From: JADLCX01 sp964630785 | GTDB lineage: Bacteria; Planctomycetota; Phycisphaerae; Phycisphaerales; UBA1924 | NCBI GenBank assembly: GCA_964630785.1 | Contig: CAZVZG010000018.1 | Span: 1-64,000 of the forward strand | DNA: 64,000 nucleotides | Reading direction: 5' to 3' | Shown here: positions 42,455-51,135 of the stretch, piece after piece | Layout: each line of letters starts with the position of its first letter | Numbering within the stretch: the stretch's first letter is position 1 | Translations under genes and position numbers: made by a program | Notes under the pieces: generated by a model | The model's database searches: none | What the model was told of the DNA's origin: nothing | Seen by the model: only the letters and a program-made list of their open reading frames with translations

Positions 42455-43276
42455 ATGCGGACTAAGGCTTCTATGGTGCTGGCCGCGCTGGGCGTGGCGG
42501 TTGCTTCAACCGCGGCGCTGGCGGACTACAGCCGCGACATCACGATCACCGCGTCGTACGCGATGACGGACGGCAACGGCAACCCCATCGTGGGATCGGG
42601 CGGCCAGCCCGTGACCACCTCGGTGAGCCACACTTACAACCTTGATACCGACTTCGTCCCGCAAGGGGCGGACGGTCAGGGCACGGAGTGGTGGCAGTTC
42701 ACCGGCAACACGCGCCTGGGCGATCACTCGAATACCAACTTTGATCCGTTCGTCAACGGCATCCGCATCGGCCTCCGCGAGGACCCGATGGTGGTGGCGA
42801 ACTTCAACGTCGCGGCCGGCATCGTCAACACGACGTTCACGGTCACCTCGACGCTCCTGAGCTTCCCCACGATCACCAACGGCCAGGCCATCGCCTCGGC
42901 CGCGATCAGCGTCACCGACTCGGCCACGTTCGGCGACGTCGGGCAGGTCTCGGTCGTCGGCCTTCAGCCGGGTGGCAACGCCTTCTCGGCCCGGTTCAAC
43001 GGCAACACCGACTCGTTCGCCCACCTGATCGCCACCGGCTCTCAGGTGATCAGCCCCGGCGGCACGGTGGCGTTCGTCGGCCAGAGTGCTTCGTTCCCGA
43101 GCTATGACCCGGTCACGGGTTCGGTGTTCGACATGCAGTCGCAGTTCAACTTCACGCTCTCCCGCTTTGACCGAGCGGCGGGCACCAGCACCTTCGAGGT
43201 CGTCATCCCCGCTCCCGGCGCCCTCTCGCTTCTCGGACTGGGCGGCCTCGTCGCTTCCCGTCGTCGGCGTTCCTGA
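42455..43276 (+). CDS. PEP-CTERM-like exported protein (I)
   Basis: 273 residues; AGGAG stands 6-10 nt before the ATG. A signal peptide (about 1-24, ending AALA) and a C-terminal sorting signal VIPAPGALSLLGLGGLVASR followed by an Arg cluster make this a PEP-CTERM-type protein, with Pro-Ala-Pro instead of Pro-Glu-Pro. Such signals are cut by exosortases, none of which is encoded in the window. The mature part of roughly 220 residues is beta-rich with many Thr, Ser, Gly and Asn and no enzymatic motif. The gene at 43346 is similar in layout, so they probably form a pair of surface proteins made from one transcript. Confidence 0.83.
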   Translation: MRTKASMVLAALGVAVASTAALADYSRDITITASYAMTDGNGNPIVGSGGQPVTTSVSHTYNLDTDFVPQGADGQGTEWWQFTGNTRLGDHSNTNFDPFVNGIRIGLREDPMVVANFNVAAGIVNTTFTVTSTLLSFPTITNGQAIASAAISVTDSATFGDVGQVSVVGLQPGGNAFSARFNGNTDSFAHLIATGSQVISPGGTVAFVGQSASFPSYDPVTGSVFDMQSQFNFTLSRFDRAAGTSTFEVVIPAPGALSLLGLGGLVASRRRRS

Positions 43277-43345
43277 ACACCCGTCTGTCCTCAACCGTGC
43301 GGCGGGCGCCCCGTCGGGACGCCCGGCCGCCGTCGGAGGCTGTGA

Positions 43346-44143
43346 ATGAAGTCACTGAGTTCCAGAGTGACCAAGGTGAGCGTGCCCGTGTGCGGGCTCG
43401 TCGTCTTGGCGTTCGCCGGGTCGTCGGCGCAGGCGGGCATTGTCGTCAGCGCGTCGGACCCCTTTATCACCGTGCAGGCTACGTCGGGCAGCTTCACCGG
43501 GACGTTGACCGTTCCGCTCAGCAGCGTGACAACCCTGAGCGACCCCGATCAGGACCTGTGGTATTGGGCAACCACCAACCCGGTGCCCATCATGGACGGG
43601 TCCAACGTGGTCGCGACGCTCGTGAACATGACCGTCCTGGCCGGACGCAACACCCAGCCGGACGGCGAGCAACGGTTCGGTATCGACATCGACTTCGGCG
43701 TTCAGGCCGGGGCGAACACCACCACCTTCCAACTGATCTCGCCGACGCTCTCGTTCGATCCGCTGAACAATGCCCGGGGCCTCACGAGCGCCGGGTTGGT
43801 CGGCACGGACCAGAACACCAACGGCATCTCGATCTCGCCCATGGCCGCCAACGGCTTTGGGTTCAACGCGATGTACAACGCCTCGAGCGTGTTCCGCAGC
43901 TACTTCGATCACACGATGACGAACGTCGCGAGTGGTTCGGTGGGCGATGCGGGCAACATGAGCCCCGAGGGCGTTTTCCAGCCCATGGGCACCGTCGCAA
44001 GCATGATGTCGTTCTATTCGTTCAGCGTATCCGCGGGCGATACCGCGGGCGGAACCACGACCTACTCGGTCGCTCCCGCCCCTGCTTCGATCGCGATCGT
44101 CGGGCTCTCGGGCCTGGTGATCGGCCGCCGCCGTCGCCGCTGA
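43346..44143 (+). CDS. PEP-CTERM-like exported protein (II)
   Basis: 265 residues with GGAGG 6 nt before the ATG. A signal peptide (about 1-30, ending SSAQA) precedes a beta-rich mature domain with QDLWYWATTNPVPIM and several Asn/Ser/Gly-rich strands, then the C-terminal sorting signal VAPAPASIAIVGLSGLVIGR and a run of five Arg. It is a paralogue in layout of the gene 69 bp upstream. A GC-rich hairpin lies between the two genes but has no T tract, so they are probably cotranscribed, and the strong terminator at 44194 ends the unit. Confidence 0.82.
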   Translation: MKSLSSRVTKVSVPVCGLVVLAFAGSSAQAGIVVSASDPFITVQATSGSFTGTLTVPLSSVTTLSDPDQDLWYWATTNPVPIMDGSNVVATLVNMTVLAGRNTQPDGEQRFGIDIDFGVQAGANTTTFQLISPTLSFDPLNNARGLTSAGLVGTDQNTNGISISPMAANGFGFNAMYNASSVFRSYFDHTMTNVASGSVGDAGNMSPEGVFQPMGTVASMMSFYSFSVSAGDTAGGTTTYSVAPAPASIAIVGLSGLVIGRRRRR

Positions 44144-44193
44144 GGCGTCGGCCGAGACACAACGACTCGGACCTCCTTCGATTTCTCGCAAGC

Positions 44194-44229
44194 GAGGCCG
44201 CCCGCCACGGGCGGCCTCCTTTGTTTTTT
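44194..44229 (+). terminator. Strong Rho-independent terminator
   Basis: A perfect 11-bp stem (44194-44204 with 44208-44218, 3-nt loop CCA) is followed by CTTTGTTTTTT. It ends the transcript of the two PEP-CTERM-like genes, 50 bp after the stop of the second. Confidence 0.95.
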
Positions 44230-44666
44230 GCGCCATCGTGTTCGCTCGCGGGCCGGGTCAACACACAGCCACCGAGCCCCGTGGATCAGGAACGCGGCGA
44301 TGCGGCGGCACCGCGCGAGACCGGCGCCGTCGCGGCGGCCACAACGTTGGATCACGGCTTGGAAATCGGCTCCGAACTCTTCCGAGCGGTCGCGAGGGCC
44401 GGTGGGCTGGTCGGCGAAAGACTCCTCCGTGGCCAACGCTGGCCGTGGTCCATCGTCCGATCCGTGCTTCCGACGGGGGATACTCCATCATCCCCTGGCC
44501 GGGGCGGGGTTCCTTCCGCTCGCCGAATCCCGTCCGGCCCTCGCTTGCGCCGCTCGATTGTCGCCCCGCACGTCACGGTGCGGAGCCTGTGGTCGGTCAC
44601 TCCCACCCCTTCCCCCCCACCCCCACCCCCACCCCCCACTCCCATGCCGACCGTCGCGCGATCGGG
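44230..44666. other. Non-coding stretch with a quadruplex-type C/G tract
   Basis: 437 bp between the terminator and the stop of nrdJ. Several short frames are open here but none has a start, ribosome site or protein-like composition I would trust. The notable part is 44602-44643, where the minus strand (the sense strand of the nrdJ transcript) carries four runs of five to seven G separated by single bases, flanked by shorter G runs. This should form a very stable G-quadruplex 24-65 nt after the nrdJ stop codon. Confidence 0.75.
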
Positions 44667-47600
44667 TCAAGAGCAGCCCATCGACGCCCCGCAGTTGAGG
44701 CACTTGTAGCACGTGCCGCTCCGGACCGTGATCGTGCCGCACCCGTCACACGCCGGGGCGTCTTCCTGGCTGTTGCGCATCGCGGCGTTGAGCCCGGAGA
44801 CGCCGGCCGCGGCCCGGCTCACCACGTGTGTTGAGCGGTCTCGCACGACGGTCTTCACGCTCGAAGCGCTGGAAACGACCATCTCCTCGTGCACGTGCCG
44901 ATGGGACTCGACGGCGAGCTCGCTCTTCACGGTCGGCAAAGGCGCGGCCGTGACGATCTGAGCCGTGACTTCCGTCACGTCGCTCTCGCCCGGCGCGGGC
45001 ATCGTCGCCCGGGCGTGTGGATCGGGGTCGGACAGCGGTGCGGTGTCGTTCCACGATGGACTGTCCTCCGTGACGTTGCGTCGGGCCGGGTCTCCGCCGG
45101 GCGCGCGGGTGCGGGTTTCGTTCGCGATCTTGAGGCGGCCGGCCCCCACATGGGCGGCGTTGTCGTCATCGATGGCCTCGGCGGCGTTTGCCGCGGTCCG
45201 CCCGCGTCGCGGCGCGTTGGCCTCGCGGTAGCCGGGGATGAACTCCATGCCCATCCACCGGAAGATGTAGTCCACCAGGCTCTTGGCGATCGGGATGTCG
45301 CGGTTGGTCGTCATCCCGGCCGGCTCGAACCGCTGGTGGGTGAACTTGTTGACCAGACTCTCGATCGGCACGCCGTACTGCAAGGCCACAGAAACCGCGG
45401 TCCCGAGCGAGTCCATCAGTCCGCCGATGGTGGAGCCCTCCTTGGCCATGGTGATGAACAGCTCGCCCGGCATGCCGTCGTCGTAGAGGCCGACGGTCAG
45501 GTAGCCCTCGTGCCCGGCGATACTGAACTTGTGCGTGATCGAGGCGCGGGTGTCGGTGAGGCGGCGGCGCATCGGACGCTCGACGACCCGCTCGACGACC
45601 TTTTCAACTGTCACCTGTCTGGGCTCGGACTCAGGAACCGGTTGGGCGGGCGCCTTGGCCTCAATCAAGACGGGAGCAGGCGTCGCTGCCGCAGGACTCG
45701 CAGCCTCCGCCTTCGCCGGGGCCGCGTTCGCACCTTTTTTTGCCGCGTCCTCCTGCTTGCGGACCTCCGCCTCATCCGACTTCTCGGCATCCGCGGTCGC
45801 CGAGAGCGGCTGGCTGAGCTTGCAGCCGTCGCGGTAGAGCGCGTTGGCCTTGAGTCCCAACTCCCAACTGAGCATGTAGCAGTCCTTGATATCCTGCACG
45901 CTCGCGTCGGAGGGAAGGTTGATGGTCTTGGAGATGGCGCCGGAGATGAACGGCTGGGCCGCGGCCATCATCCGGATGTGCCCCTGCGCCGCGATGAACC
46001 GCACGCCCTTCTTGCCGCACTTGTTGGCGCAGTCGAAGACGCCCAGGTGCTCCGGCTGGAGGTGAGGGGCGCCCTCGATGGTCTGCGTGCCGCAAACCGC
46101 CTCGTTGAGCGCGGCCACAGTCGCCCGGTCGAGCCCGAGGTGAGCGAGCATGTTGAACCCGGGGTTGGCCTTAACCGCGTCCGGGTCCAGGCCGAGCCGC
46201 CGGACGGCCCCGTCGCCGAGCGTCCACGCGTTGAACGCGAACGAGAGCTCGAACACGCCGGGCAGTGCGTCGTTGAGGCGACGGACGTCGTCGCCGTTGA
46301 GGCCCTTTGCGGAAAGGAACTCGCGGAACGTGCCGCGGTGGCCCGAACCAGCGGGCATGGGCGCGTCGGCGCTGAGCGTGCCGAGCAGGTAGCGGAGGAT
46401 GTCGCCGATCTGGGCGGGGCTGTAGCCCATGGCCGCGAGGGCGGGACGGACGCTCTCGTTGGCGATCTTGAAGTACCCGCCGCCGGCGAGCTTCTTGAAC
46501 TTCACAAGCGCGAAGTCGGGCTCGATGCCGGTGGTGTCGCAGTCCATCAGCAGGCCGATCGTGCCTGTGGGGGCGATGACCGTGACCTGGGCGTTGCGGT
46601 AGCCGAACTTTTCGCCGGCCTGCAGGGCCTCGTCCCACGCGCGGGTCGAGTGGTCGAGCAGGTCGTCGGCGTTGACCAGCGGCACGCGCCCGGCGTTGAT
46701 GACTCCGTGGTCGATCGGGACGGGCGGGATCGTCAGGCCCTCGAAGTTGGCCGCGTCGTGCGGCACGCCGTGGGCCGCGAGCCGGTGGTTGCGCACCACC
46801 CGCAGCATGTTGTCGCGGTTCTCCGCGTAGCCGTCGAACGACCCGAGCTGGGCGGCCATGACGGCCGACTGGCGGTAGGCACGCCCGGTGAGGATGCTCG
46901 TGAGGCAGGCGCACACTGCGCGGGCCTCGTCACTGTCGTAGGGGATGCCGGCCTGCATGAGCATCGCGCCGAGGTTGGCGTAACCCAGGCCGAGCGTGCG
47001 GTACTTCCAGCTCAGGCGAGCGACCTCGCTCGACGGATAGCTGGCCATGAGCACGCTGACCTCGAGGACGATGGTCCACAGGTCGATCGCGTGCTCGTAA
47101 CGGTCGGTGTCGAAGACCCGCGTCGCCGCGTCGTAGAACTTGAGCACGTTGATCGACGCGAGGTTGCAGGCCGTGTTGTCGAGGAACATGTACTCGGAGC
47201 AGTTGTGAACAACCAGCCCGTTGGCCACAAAGTGGTGGCTGGCGGGCTCGGTGAGGTCGAACACGTCCGCCTCACCCCGGGGTTCGAGCGACGCGACGCG
47301 ATCGATCATCCGATCGGCGTAGGCCGACACCCCTGCGTTCAGTTCGCCGAGCTGGCGGGCCTTGACGCTGCACGGGATGAACCCGATTTCCCGCTCGAAG
47401 ACGACCCTCGAACTCCGAGTGACCCGGAGCGAGTGCACCTGCCGGGCGGGGTAGCTCTGCTGCCCACCGCGGCCGTCGGGCAGAACCGCGGACGACCGAA
47501 ACAGCGCTCGACGGTTCTCGTAGATCTTGGCCTTCACGCCGAAGCTCAACAGCGCGAGTTGCACCTGCCGCAGGAGCCCCAGGCTTGTGCTGTCGAGTGC

Positions 47601-49553
47601 CACGTATTGAGACTTGGACCCGTAGTTCGCGACGGTGCCGTCGGCGGTGAACAGGCCGCGGAGCACCGCCGCGATGCTCCGCCGATCGAGCGCGAAGAAC
47701 GCATCGGTGAACGACTTGTTTTCCGAGCCGGCGTCCAGCACCGCCAGCCCGCACATCCTATCGACGATGGCCCGAACAGAAGTCTGGACGCGCAGTCCAG
47801 TCTGCGTGACCGTCACGCCCGACGGCCTGGTCTTGCGGGCGTCGCCCGTGCTGAGCCAGTGCTTGCAGTGGTCGATGTTGGCGCGGAGGTGATCCGCCAC
47901 CGCCGCCTCGTCGCGAGAGAGCGCGACAAAGAGGTGGTCCTGTTCGGCTTGGTGCGTGACGCAGCCGTCACCCACGGCCGCGCCGAGAAGCTCGCCGAAC
48001 TCCTCGGGCACGAACTCGTCGCCGAAACCCGCGCCGCGGAGCTCGACCACATCGTCCACGGTGAGTTCGCACGCGGGGACATCGCCCCGTCCCAGGGTGT
48101 GAACGGGATGGTCGGCCGTGAGCGTGAGCGTGTAGCCGCTGGCGGTTTTGAGCTCGAACACGGGCTTGTGACCCGTCTTGAAGACACGATCAACCCACGC
48201 CTTCTCGCCGCGACCGTTGATGACCTCGACGGTCTTGCCGACCAGGTCCTTGATGCGCCGGCACCCCGTCGTTGTCGCGACGAGCGTGTCGCCGGTCACG
48301 CACGGGTTGCTCGCGTTGATCCTCCCCTCGGCAGGGCAGGTGTGCCACGCGTTGATCGTGCCGTCGAACTGCACGCCGGGGTCGGCGCACCGCCACGCGG
48401 CGTAACCGATCTGATCCCACAGGTCGCGGGCCTTGAAGGTCCGGGCCGGCCTGTCGCTGGTGCGGTAGCGGGTCCGCCACTCACCATCGGCAGCGAGCGC
48501 GGCGAAGAACTCGTCCGGGATGCGCACGGAGTTGTTGCTGTTCTGTCCGCTGACGGTCTGGTAGGCCTCGCCGTTGAAGTCGTAATCCAGCTTCAGGCCC
48601 AAGCGGTCGGCGGTCTGACCGATCGTCTGCGTGTCGGCGGCACCGGCCTTCCTGTCCGCGATCGCCTTCATCCCCTCCACCATCGCCTGAACCTTGATCT
48701 CCTCACGGACCTTCCAGTTGATGAACGACCCGATGTCCGGGTGGTCCATGTCAAGGCAGACCATCTTGGCGGCGCGCCGGGTGGTGCCGCCGGACTTGAT
48801 CGCGGCCGCGGCGCGGTCGCCGATCTTGAGCCAGCTCATCAGGCCGCTGGACTTGCCGCCCCCGGAGAGGTTCTCGTTCTCGGCCCGCAGGCGGCTGAAG
48901 TTGGTACCGGTACCCGAGCCGTACTTGAAGAGCCGGGCCTCTCGCACCCAGAGGTCCATGATGCCGCCCTCGTTCACCAGGTCGTCCTCGACGCTCTGGA
49001 TGAAGCAGGCGTGCGGTTGGGGGTGGGTGTAGGCGTCGGCGGCCTGGGTCACCTTGCCGGTGTAGGGGTCGGGCACGAAGTGGCCCTGCGCCGGGCCGGT
49101 GATGCCGTAGGCCCAGTTGAGCCCGGTGTTGAACCACTGCGGCGAGTTGGGCGCGGCCATCTGGTGCACGAGCATGTGCGCCAGCTCGTCGTAGAACGCC
49201 TGCGCGTCGTTGGGCGTGTCGAAGTAGTTGTGCTTCTCGCCCCAGTGCCGCCAGCAGCCGGCCAGACGGTGGATCACCTGGCGTGCCGACTTCTCCGGGC
49301 CGAGCACGGGCGCACCGTTGGCGTCGAGCACGCGCTCGCCGCCCTCGTCGATCTGCGGCACGCCGGCCTTGCGGAAGTACTTGGAGACCATGATGTCGGT
49401 CGCCAGCTGCGACCAGGTCTCCGGCACCTCGGCGTCGTCCATGCGGAAAACGACCGAGCCGTCAGGGTTGGTGATCTTGGATGAACGCTTGACCCACTTC
49501 ACGCTGGCGAAGGGGTCGGAGCCGGCGGTGGTGAACTTGCGTTGGATCTTCAT
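44667..49553 (-). CDS. nrdJ: Class II (adenosylcobalamin-dependent) ribonucleotide reductase with intein
   Basis: 1628 residues before splicing, 1261 after. The start is the ATG at 49553 (MKIQRKF). The extein has the conserved substrate-site stretch NASNPCSEYMFLDNTACNL, interrupted by an intein exactly between Pro-417 and the Cys that follows it; later come ERP-type segments such as VTVIAPTGTIGLLMDCDTTG. A Lys/Ala/Pro linker leads to the TSCPD-type domain (THKFSIAGHEGYLTVGLYDD, STIGGLMDSLGTAVS) and a C-terminal zinc-like knuckle (CDGCG, CYKCLNCG). No small subunit gene is present, as expected for class II. It makes deoxynucleotides; dcd nearby feeds dUTP/dTTP supply. A G-quadruplex tract follows its stop. 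Confidence 0.95.
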   Translation of the reverse strand: MKIQRKFTTAGSDPFASVKWVKRSSKITNPDGSVVFRMDDAEVPETWSQLATDIMVSKYFRKAGVPQIDEGGERVLDANGAPVLGPEKSARQVIHRLAGCWRHWGEKHNYFDTPNDAQAFYDELAHMLVHQMAAPNSPQWFNTGLNWAYGITGPAQGHFVPDPYTGKVTQAADAYTHPQPHACFIQSVEDDLVNEGGIMDLWVREARLFKYGSGTGTNFSRLRAENENLSGGGKSSGLMSWLKIGDRAAAAIKSGGTTRRAAKMVCLDMDHPDIGSFINWKVREEIKVQAMVEGMKAIADRKAGAADTQTIGQTADRLGLKLDYDFNGEAYQTVSGQNSNNSVRIPDEFFAALAADGEWRTRYRTSDRPARTFKARDLWDQIGYAAWRCADPGVQFDGTINAWHTCPAEGRINASNPCVTGDTLVATTTGCRRIKDLVGKTVEVINGRGEKAWVDRVFKTGHKPVFELKTASGYTLTLTADHPVHTLGRGDVPACELTVDDVVELRGAGFGDEFVPEEFGELLGAAVGDGCVTHQAEQDHLFVALSRDEAAVADHLRANIDHCKHWLSTGDARKTRPSGVTVTQTGLRVQTSVRAIVDRMCGLAVLDAGSENKSFTDAFFALDRRSIAAVLRGLFTADGTVANYGSKSQYVALDSTSLGLLRQVQLALLSFGVKAKIYENRRALFRSSAVLPDGRGGQQSYPARQVHSLRVTRSSRVVFEREIGFIPCSVKARQLGELNAGVSAYADRMIDRVASLEPRGEADVFDLTEPASHHFVANGLVVHNCSEYMFLDNTACNLASINVLKFYDAATRVFDTDRYEHAIDLWTIVLEVSVLMASYPSSEVARLSWKYRTLGLGYANLGAMLMQAGIPYDSDEARAVCACLTSILTGRAYRQSAVMAAQLGSFDGYAENRDNMLRVVRNHRLAAHGVPHDAANFEGLTIPPVPIDHGVINAGRVPLVNADDLLDHSTRAWDEALQAGEKFGYRNAQVTVIAPTGTIGLLMDCDTTGIEPDFALVKFKKLAGGGYFKIANESVRPALAAMGYSPAQIGDILRYLLGTLSADAPMPAGSGHRGTFREFLSAKGLNGDDVRRLNDALPGVFELSFAFNAWTLGDGAVRRLGLDPDAVKANPGFNMLAHLGLDRATVAALNEAVCGTQTIEGAPHLQPEHLGVFDCANKCGKKGVRFIAAQGHIRMMAAAQPFISGAISKTINLPSDASVQDIKDCYMLSWELGLKANALYRDGCKLSQPLSATADAEKSDEAEVRKQEDAAKKGANAAPAKAEAASPAAATPAPVLIEAKAPAQPVPESEPRQVTVEKVVERVVERPMRRRLTDTRASITHKFSIAGHEGYLTVGLYDDGMPGELFITMAKEGSTIGGLMDSLGTAVSVALQYGVPIESLVNKFTHQRFEPAGMTTNRDIPIAKSLVDYIFRWMGMEFIPGYREANAPRRGRTAANAAEAIDDDNAAHVGAGRLKIANETRTRAPGGDPARRNVTEDSPSWNDTAPLSDPDPHARATMPAPGESDVTEVTAQIVTAAPLPTVKSELAVESHRHVHEEMVVSSASSVKTVVRDRSTHVVSRAAAGVSGLNAAMRNSQEDAPACDGCGTITVRSGTCYKCLNCGASMGCS
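47202..48302 (-). other. Intein in NrdJ with LAGLIDADG-type endonuclease
   Basis: 367 residues (418-784 of the precursor). It starts with Cys-418 (CVTGDTLVATTTG), has block B LTLTADHPVHTL, two LAGLIDADG-like motifs (LLGAAVGDG and VLRGLFTADG) and ends FVANGLVVHN before Cys-785 of the host. All splice residues (Cys at +1 of the intein, block-B Thr/His, His-Asn at the end, Cys as first extein residue) are present, so it should splice. Asp is kept in both endonuclease motifs, so homing activity may be preserved. It is inserted in the most conserved part of the reductase active site, a known target for inteins. Confidence 0.94.
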
Positions 49554-49556
49554 AGG

Positions 49557-50002
49557 GCAGGCACCGGGCATCAGGCACTAGGCATCAGGGAGCTTGATCG
49601 GGACACTCAAGGCTTCGGATCAGACCAGCGAGGATTCGGCCGCACTCGGCGGAACGTGCCGAGATCCGATCCGACTGTTCCGTCGTCAGGTAACCAAGTT
49701 CGATACAAAACAAAAACTGTGTTTCAATCTCGTACAGGCACCCCCTCGCCACGCGCAGAAACCGGATGTAATCCTGCGTGGACTGCCGCCCGTAGCCCTC
49801 CGCGATATTGCTGGACACCGCCACAGCCCCCCGGCGCAACTGGCTGACGAGCCCGAACCGCTCATGCTCCGGTATGCAGCGTGTGAGTTCATAAATCTCC
49901 AGCCCCAGTTGGAACGCCTTCTGCCACGCGATGAGGTCTTTGTAGGACTGAACAATTGACATTGGCCGCGTTCCGCACTGGTGCCCGATGCCCAATGCCT
50001 GC
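49557..50002. mobile_element. 446-bp cassette bounded by 25-nt inverted repeats
   Basis: The left end 49557-49581 and the right end 49978-50002 are inverted copies of each other, 21 of 25 positions identical and all four differences transitions. Each end is built of tandem GGCAT/GGCAC-type units. Inside is a single gene for a four-helix-bundle protein (49585-49962). The cassette fits exactly between the start of nrdJ (49553) and the stop of dcd (50003). This resembles the intervening sequences that carry the same protein family inside some 23S rRNA genes. Confidence 0.6.
49585..49962 (-). CDS. Four-helix-bundle protein (23S rRNA IVS/S23-like family)
   Basis: 125 residues from the ATG at 49962. 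The sequence has the family marks: YKDLIAWQKAFQLGLEIYEL at the start, FGLVSQLRRGAVAVSSNIAE in the second helix, GYGRQSTQDYIRFLRVARG in the loop and third helix, and YEIETQFLFCIELGYLT. The family was first seen encoded in intervening sequences of leptospiral 23S rRNA, and also includes standalone proteins and the Avd factor of diversity-generating retroelements. Its molecular role is not settled. No reverse transcriptase or variable repeat is near, so Avd is unlikely here. The gene lies inside inverted repeats (49557-50002) between nrdJ and dcd on the same strand. Confidence 0.9.
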   Translation of the reverse strand: MSIVQSYKDLIAWQKAFQLGLEIYELTRCIPEHERFGLVSQLRRGAVAVSSNIAEGYGRQSTQDYIRFLRVARGCLYEIETQFLFCIELGYLTTEQSDRISARSAECGRILAGLIRSLECPDQAP

Positions 50003-50575
50003 TCAATCGACTTTCGGCAGGGTGAGGCCCGACTGGTCCTGATACTTCCCCGCCTTGTCCGCGTACGAAACGGCGCACACGCGATCGGCCTTGAGGAAGA
50101 TCAACTGCGCGATGCCCTCGTTGGCGTACACCTTGGCGGGCAGCGGCGTGGTGTTGCTGATCTCCAGCGTGACCTTGCCGCGCCACTCGGGCTCGAGGGG
50201 CGTCACGTTCACGATCAGGCCGCAGCGGGCGTAGGTGCTCTTGCCGACGCAGACCACGAGTACGTCGCGCGGGATGCGCAGCACCTCGACGGTCTCGCAC
50301 AGCGCGAAGCTGTTTGGAGGGATGATGACGTGGTCGGTCTTTCGATCCGCGGTGTCGATCTCGACGAACAGATCGTCGCTGAAGGCCTTGGGATCGACGA
50401 TCGTGATGCCGCCGGAGCGGGGGGTGGGCGTGAAGATCTTGAACCGCGTTCCGACACGGATGTCGTAGCCGTAGCTCGAAACGCCGAACGAAACCTTGCC
50501 GGGCCGCTTTACGGCCTCGGCGAACGGCTCGATCGAGACGAGTTCGCGAATTTGTGTGTCGCACAGGACCGGCAT
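50003..50575 (-). CDS. dcd: dCTP deaminase
   Basis: 190 residues from the ATG at 50575. Typical segments are GVSSYGYDIRVG, IIPPNSFALCETVEVLRIP, GKSTYARCGLIVNVTPLEP and the catalytic-site stretch EWRGKVTLEISNTTPLPAKV, followed by EGIAQLIFL. The enzyme deaminates dCTP to dUTP (or to dUMP in bifunctional members; the sequence alone does not decide). It belongs with the ribonucleotide reductase downstream on the same strand: the two probably shared a transcript before the four-helix-bundle cassette arrived between them. It lacks a clear promoter in the first 100 bp upstream. Confidence 0.93.
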   Translation of the reverse strand: MPVLCDTQIRELVSIEPFAEAVKRPGKVSFGVSSYGYDIRVGTRFKIFTPTPRSGGITIVDPKAFSDDLFVEIDTADRKTDHVIIPPNSFALCETVEVLRIPRDVLVVCVGKSTYARCGLIVNVTPLEPEWRGKVTLEISNTTPLPAKVYANEGIAQLIFLKADRVCAVSYADKAGKYQDQSGLTLPKVD

Positions 50576-51135
50576 CGGATCGGGCTCCTCGGCATGGTTC
50601 AGCGACCGCGACACCACAGCGACGGACGTCGAGCCTTGGACGTCCCGCGGCCAACTGCACGGTAGGTATTTAGACGGGCTCCGGCGGGTGGAAGTTCAGA
50701 AAGCAGACCAACGGGAAACGGACTCGCATTCGCTCAGTTCGGTCGAGCGGGTCGAGAGCATACCACTACCTATCGTGGCATCAACCGCTCGAACCGCAAA
50801 ATGCTGGGGATTGAAGCGGGACAACATGTCGATTGTTCACAAACCATTGACGCCACAGGGCTTAGAATGCGCAAGTTTTTTTCGATGGTCTGGTGTCCGA
50901 CCCACAACAGGTGGTGGATTTGTCGGCCAGCTCCGGTGGACAACCCTGTGGATTGTGGATGGAATGACGACAGGTTTTCCACGCCAACCGACAGTCACGG
51001 GCGGGGGCTTCGGTCGGTGGTCTGCACTGCGGATTGCCCGCGGCGGGGAAAGTTGCGTCCGCATAGCCTCTGGTGTGCGTATGGGGCCGGGGGCGAGGGG
51101 CGGGGCGCGGGGAACGACGGCAGGGAGCCTTGTTC
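50576..51135. other. 560-bp intergenic region with several DnaA-box-like 9-mers
   Basis: The region separates the divergent dcd and FlgI-like genes. Between 50833 and 50983 it holds five 9-mers close to TTATNCACA: TTGTTCACA (50833-50841, one mismatch), and with two mismatches those at 50935-50943, 50947-50955, 50954-50962 (all minus) and 50975-50983 (plus). A T-rich run lies near 50875. This could be a binding site of DnaA or another regulator, or chance. No gene is supported here. Confidence 0.35.

Noticed and set aside
43296..43335. GC-rich hairpin between the two PEP-CTERM-like genes as a terminator
   Set aside because: There is no T tract after it, and the next gene's ribosome site follows at once.
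44228..44834. Plus-strand frames downstream of the terminator at 44194
   Set aside because: No ribosome site, Arg/Pro-rich composition, and they run into the antisense of nrdJ.
44889..49484. A 1531-codon open frame on the plus strand opposite nrdJ
   Set aside because: It is the antisense of a clear ribonucleotide reductase. Long antisense frames arise from the high GC content at third codon positions; the product is Arg/Val/Gly-rich without any domain.
49585..49962. Reading the four-helix-bundle gene as Avd of a diversity-generating retroelement
   Set aside because: No reverse transcriptase, template repeat or variable repeat is visible on either side.
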